A stretch of DNA of 64,000 bases from Terriglobus albidus (GTDB lineage Bacteria > Acidobacteriota > Terriglobia > Terriglobales > Acidobacteriaceae). The notes beneath the pieces were generated by a model. It saw nothing but the letters and a program-made list of their open reading frames with translations, was not told the origin of the DNA and made no database searches. Where the stretch lies: NCBI RefSeq assembly GCF_025685425.1, contig NZ_JAGTAS010000051.1, positions 143,236-207,235 on the forward strand, written 5' to 3'. Below, one piece after another: positions 61,748 to 64,000 of the stretch (the stretch's first letter is position 1; the number at the start of each line of letters is the position of its first letter). The position numbers were made by a program, and so were the translations under genes.

Positions 61748-62793
61748 CTATGGTAGATGCGCTGGGGTAGATGCGCTCGACCAGTACGCGGTGCGCGCGT
61801 GTACGGCCAGCTCCGGATGCGCCGGTATTCGTACGTCGAGCCGGTGCAGGCCTTCTTTGCCGGAAGCCGGCTGGAAGCTCAGGAGATAGCGGTTGGGCAG
61901 ATGGTTGGCGAGGATCGCCATCTGCCGTTCCAGATCGGGTTTGTCGTCGAAGCGGAGGTATTCTCCGCCTGAAAGGGAAGCCATCTCAGAAGCCGCATTC
62001 TCCTGTAAGGCCCGGAAGGCCATTCCTAACGGCTTGCCCAGATCGAGCGTGTACAACACCGGAGGAGCCAGCGGCGACAGTTTGTACGGAGGATTTATGT
62101 AGCGATCACCTTTCAGAGAGTCCATCAACTCGGTCTTCTCCGGCGAGAAGGTAAGAGAGTAGATGTCGACGTTGTTCTCGCTTATTCTGCGCAGCACCTC
62201 GTCGACCGGTGTCTTACTGGCCGTATCCTGTGGCTGGCTCAAAAGCAGGATGACTTTGCGTGTCGTGGGCGGCAACGCAGTCAGCAGGTCGACGCCGGTG
62301 TTGACTGCATCGACGATCGCCGCGCCGTGGTCCCCGGGCTCGGGTGAAGCGATGGCGTCATGCAGTTTGCTGACATCATGGGAAAAGCGCAGCATGCCTT
62401 CCGGCTTGCTGTCGAAGGTCAACAGACCGAAGCTGCGATCGGCTGCGCCGGTCATGTAGTCGAGCATGGTCTCCAGGTCGCGGTAGTTGCGGAACTGCCG
62501 CGGAGCTTTACCGCCGGTCTGCATGACGATGAGCACCGCTAGGGGCTGTGACGATCGTTCTTCCAGATGAAGCTGCATTGCCGAGCCGTCGTCGGTCACA
62601 ACGAAGTCCTTTGCGGTCAATGGCTCGGCAAGCAGACCATCTTTGTCCGTCACCAGCACCGGCACCAGGACGAGCCTTGCTCTCGACGAATGTCTGGTGC
62701 ATCCTGAGCCGGCGCTCCGGCTGCAAGTGCCCACAACAGAATGCAGACCACCACGTTCGAACGCATGTTGATAAAACGCATGGGACGCTCCAT
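61748..62793 (-). CDS. VWFA-related acidobacterial protein with probable N-terminal frameshift
   Basis: Open frame 61748-62734 encodes an exported VWFA-related protein: LVLVPVLVTDKDGLLAEPL, AVLIVMQTGGKAPRQF (the VWFA start lacks a clean DxSxS), then the alpha/beta domain with VILLLSQPQDTAS, and C-terminal PNRYLLSFQPASGKEGLHR. The GTG start at 62734 gives a poor N-terminus. In the adjacent frame, ATG 62793 (or 62781, 62766) begins an excellent signal peptide (SNVVVCILLWALAAGAPAQ) that leads toward the same residues but is out of frame by one base near 62660-62680. It is a real one-base deletion or an assembly error. A full-length product would start at 62766-62793. Confidence 0.75.
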
Positions 62794-62926
62794 GGTGAGC
62801 CTTGGCCTATCCCTAGCTATGTGTCGACATTCCTACCTGCCGCTTGCGCGGAGTAGAATTCCACGCAACGGAACTCGTCGTCTCTTCGTTGCGTATCTCT
62901 GACTGGTTCAAAAGGAGGCGCGAACA

Positions 62927-63463
62927 ATGACCTGCGCTACCTGTGGTTCCCCTTCGGCCGCTGCCGGCGGCTTCTGCTCCCGCTGTGGAGCTCCTCAACC
63001 CGCTGCACAACCAGGCGCTGCGCCGCAACCTGCTCCCGCGGGAGTTCCGGTGACCTATGGTGTGCCTTACATCCCGCGTGTGCCGCGGCATCTGCAGACC
63101 CTGGGTGTGCTTTGGGGTATCTTCGCGGCCTATCGCGTTGTCAGTGTCTTTCTCGGTCTGGCCTTCGCCAACGTCATGATGCGCTCCCACTTGTTTGGCT
63201 GGAGATCATCGATGATGCAGATGCCCTTCCTGCACGCCATGATGCCCTTTATCTTCGCCACCACGCTGGTGATGGCCGGAGCAGCCGCCCTGGTCTGCTG
63301 GGGCCTGCTGCAGCGCAAGCCCTGGGCGCGCGTGCTTGCCATTGTCTTCGGTGTGTTGGCGCTGCTGAAGTTCCCGTTCGGCACCGCTTTGGGGATCTAC
63401 ACCCTCTGGGTGCTGGCCCCGTCGGCCTCGGGTGTGGAGTATGACGCGATGGCGGTGGAGTAA
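62927..63463 (+). CDS. Zinc-ribbon membrane protein
   Basis: 178 residues. N-terminal zinc ribbon with CATCGSPSAAAGGFCSRCG (four cysteines), a Pro/Ala-rich linker (about 22-45), then three or four membrane helices (TLGVLWGIFAAYRVVSVFLGLAF, FIFATTLVMAGAAALVCWGLL, VLAIVFGVLALLKFP). Function unknown; such proteins are often envelope regulators. RBS AAAGGAGG precedes the ATG. Confidence 0.82.
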   Translation: MTCATCGSPSAAAGGFCSRCGAPQPAAQPGAAPQPAPAGVPVTYGVPYIPRVPRHLQTLGVLWGIFAAYRVVSVFLGLAFANVMMRSHLFGWRSSMMQMPFLHAMMPFIFATTLVMAGAAALVCWGLLQRKPWARVLAIVFGVLALLKFPFGTALGIYTLWVLAPSASGVEYDAMAVE

Positions 63464-64000
63464 CTGGTTGCTAGTTGCTGGTTCCTAGTTGCTAGAAGGG
63501 GCCATGAAGGACACGGGTTGCACCTGCCGCATCGCCCACCCAACTAGCAACCGGGGCATGGGCGACAGCTGAGAAGCAGATCCCTACGGGATGACAAGCA
63601 AAAATGATCGCGCGAAGCGCGATACCCCACGCTAAACCCCAGCGAACAAGTTCGCCGGGGACCCCACCCTTCGCGATGAAACTGCGAAGAGTGGGGCGAC
63701 GAGTGCGTTTCGTTCGTAGAATTTGCAGAGACACCTAGCAACCACGGCGTATCGACAAATTCCAGTTGATCTGACAGAGGATGACTGAAACTGGTGGGAG
63801 CAGCGGGGTCCCCATCCAGCCTTGCTGGATGGGGTGTTCAGCGGGCTTCAGCCCGCTGATACAGGCGTAAAAGTAGACGGGCTTCAGCCCTGGGCCTCCT
63901 CTGTACGCGAGGAAAAAGCCCAGGGCTAAAGCCCATTTCATATCGAGCCGATATACCGTGGGCTGAAAGCCCACGGCTCCCACCGAATCGAGCTTCGCTC
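63464..64000. repeat. Gene-free end of window: period-7 arms, class III hairpins and interrupted class II element
   Basis: Period-7 GTTGCTA/GTTCCTA arm at about 63466-63495 with partner CTAGCAACC near 63541-63552. An R1-like piece is at 63570-63597 and a class III hairpin at 63636-63665. A class II element is at about 63794-63989, interrupted at 63807-63839 by a class III hairpin flanked by AGCGG on both sides. It ends at 63989 onward with TTCGAGCTTCGCTC... cut by the window end. Open frames here arise from the repeats and are not genes. Confidence 0.8.
63807..63839. mobile_element. 33-bp class III hairpin inserted into a class II repeat, 5-bp direct repeats
   Basis: The insert runs GGTCCCCATCCAG ... 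CTGGATGGGGTGTTC and is flanked by AGCGG at 63802-63806 and 63840-63844. The class II copy near purF has the uninterrupted sequence with a single AGCGG at 20984-20988. Together they look like an empty and a filled site. Confidence 0.6.

Noticed and set aside
63735..63983. Open frame of 82 codons near the right end
   Set aside because: Encoded by the class II and class III repeats; contains the same repeat-derived peptide (LKPVYF...SGLKPA) and no RBS.

Overview
The window looks like chromosomal DNA from an acidobacterium of the Terriglobia (Acidobacteriaceae) type. This is inference from gene content: a roughly 1100-residue TonB-dependent receptor with an N-terminal carboxypeptidase-regulatory domain, two VWFA-related proteins of the kind common in Acidobacteriota, many small exported enzymes, and high-GC codon use. 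No rRNA, tRNA, CRISPR array, plasmid origin or prophage was seen.

Layout. 1-9839 (all minus strand) is a carbohydrate-use locus: cupin, LacI regulator, TonB-dependent receptor, GH30 glycosidase, type B carboxylesterase and a truncated GH3 enzyme. A promoter with two identical 12-bp palindromes, likely LacI-family operators, lies between regulator and receptor. 10378-14694 holds small exported proteins and a lipoprotein / NRAMP-like transporter / outer-membrane-barrel cluster. 14856-29086 is mostly housekeeping: class III aminotransferase, dut, purL-purF, purD-dinB-ridA, rsmI, an S2P-like membrane protein without its zinc histidines, rsmD, maf, and an M20 peptidase with a C26 amidase. 29188-39647 has a VTT protein, a MogA/MoaB protein, a TonB-like protein, miaA, a molybdopterin oxidoreductase, an M28 peptidase and the yceD-rpmF-plsX operon. 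39902-48689 has a diguanylate cyclase, an O-methyltransferase, a geranylgeranyl-reductase-like flavoprotein, a serine hydrolase, mltG, a lipoprotein, a repeat-flanked GIY-YIG nuclease and a Gfo/Idh/MocA oxidoreductase. 48876-50737 is a HipA-like kinase plus DUF3037 pair. The rest is purE-purK, E2/lipB/lpd, a cytidylate-kinase-like protein, VWFA proteins, mutS2 and a zinc-ribbon membrane protein.

Purine genes are scattered (purLF, purD, purEK). E2, LipB and Lpd form a lipoate/2-oxoacid dehydrogenase neighbourhood without an E1 subunit.

The most striking non-gene content is the intergenic DNA. Nearly every gap is a mosaic of short modular repeats: (I) an ~90-bp element with two small palindromes; (II) an ~150-bp multi-hairpin element; (III) a ~30-bp hairpin with conserved ends and variable inner palindrome; (IV) an element with two GC-rich palindromes; (V) period-8, (VI) period-7 and (VII) AAGTTAA-type arms in inverted pairs; and (R1) an ~95-140-bp inverted repeat, two copies of which enclose the GIY-YIG gene. 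One class III hairpin interrupts a class II copy and is flanked by a 5-bp duplication, which suggests these modules move. Several genes take their last codons from the repeats.
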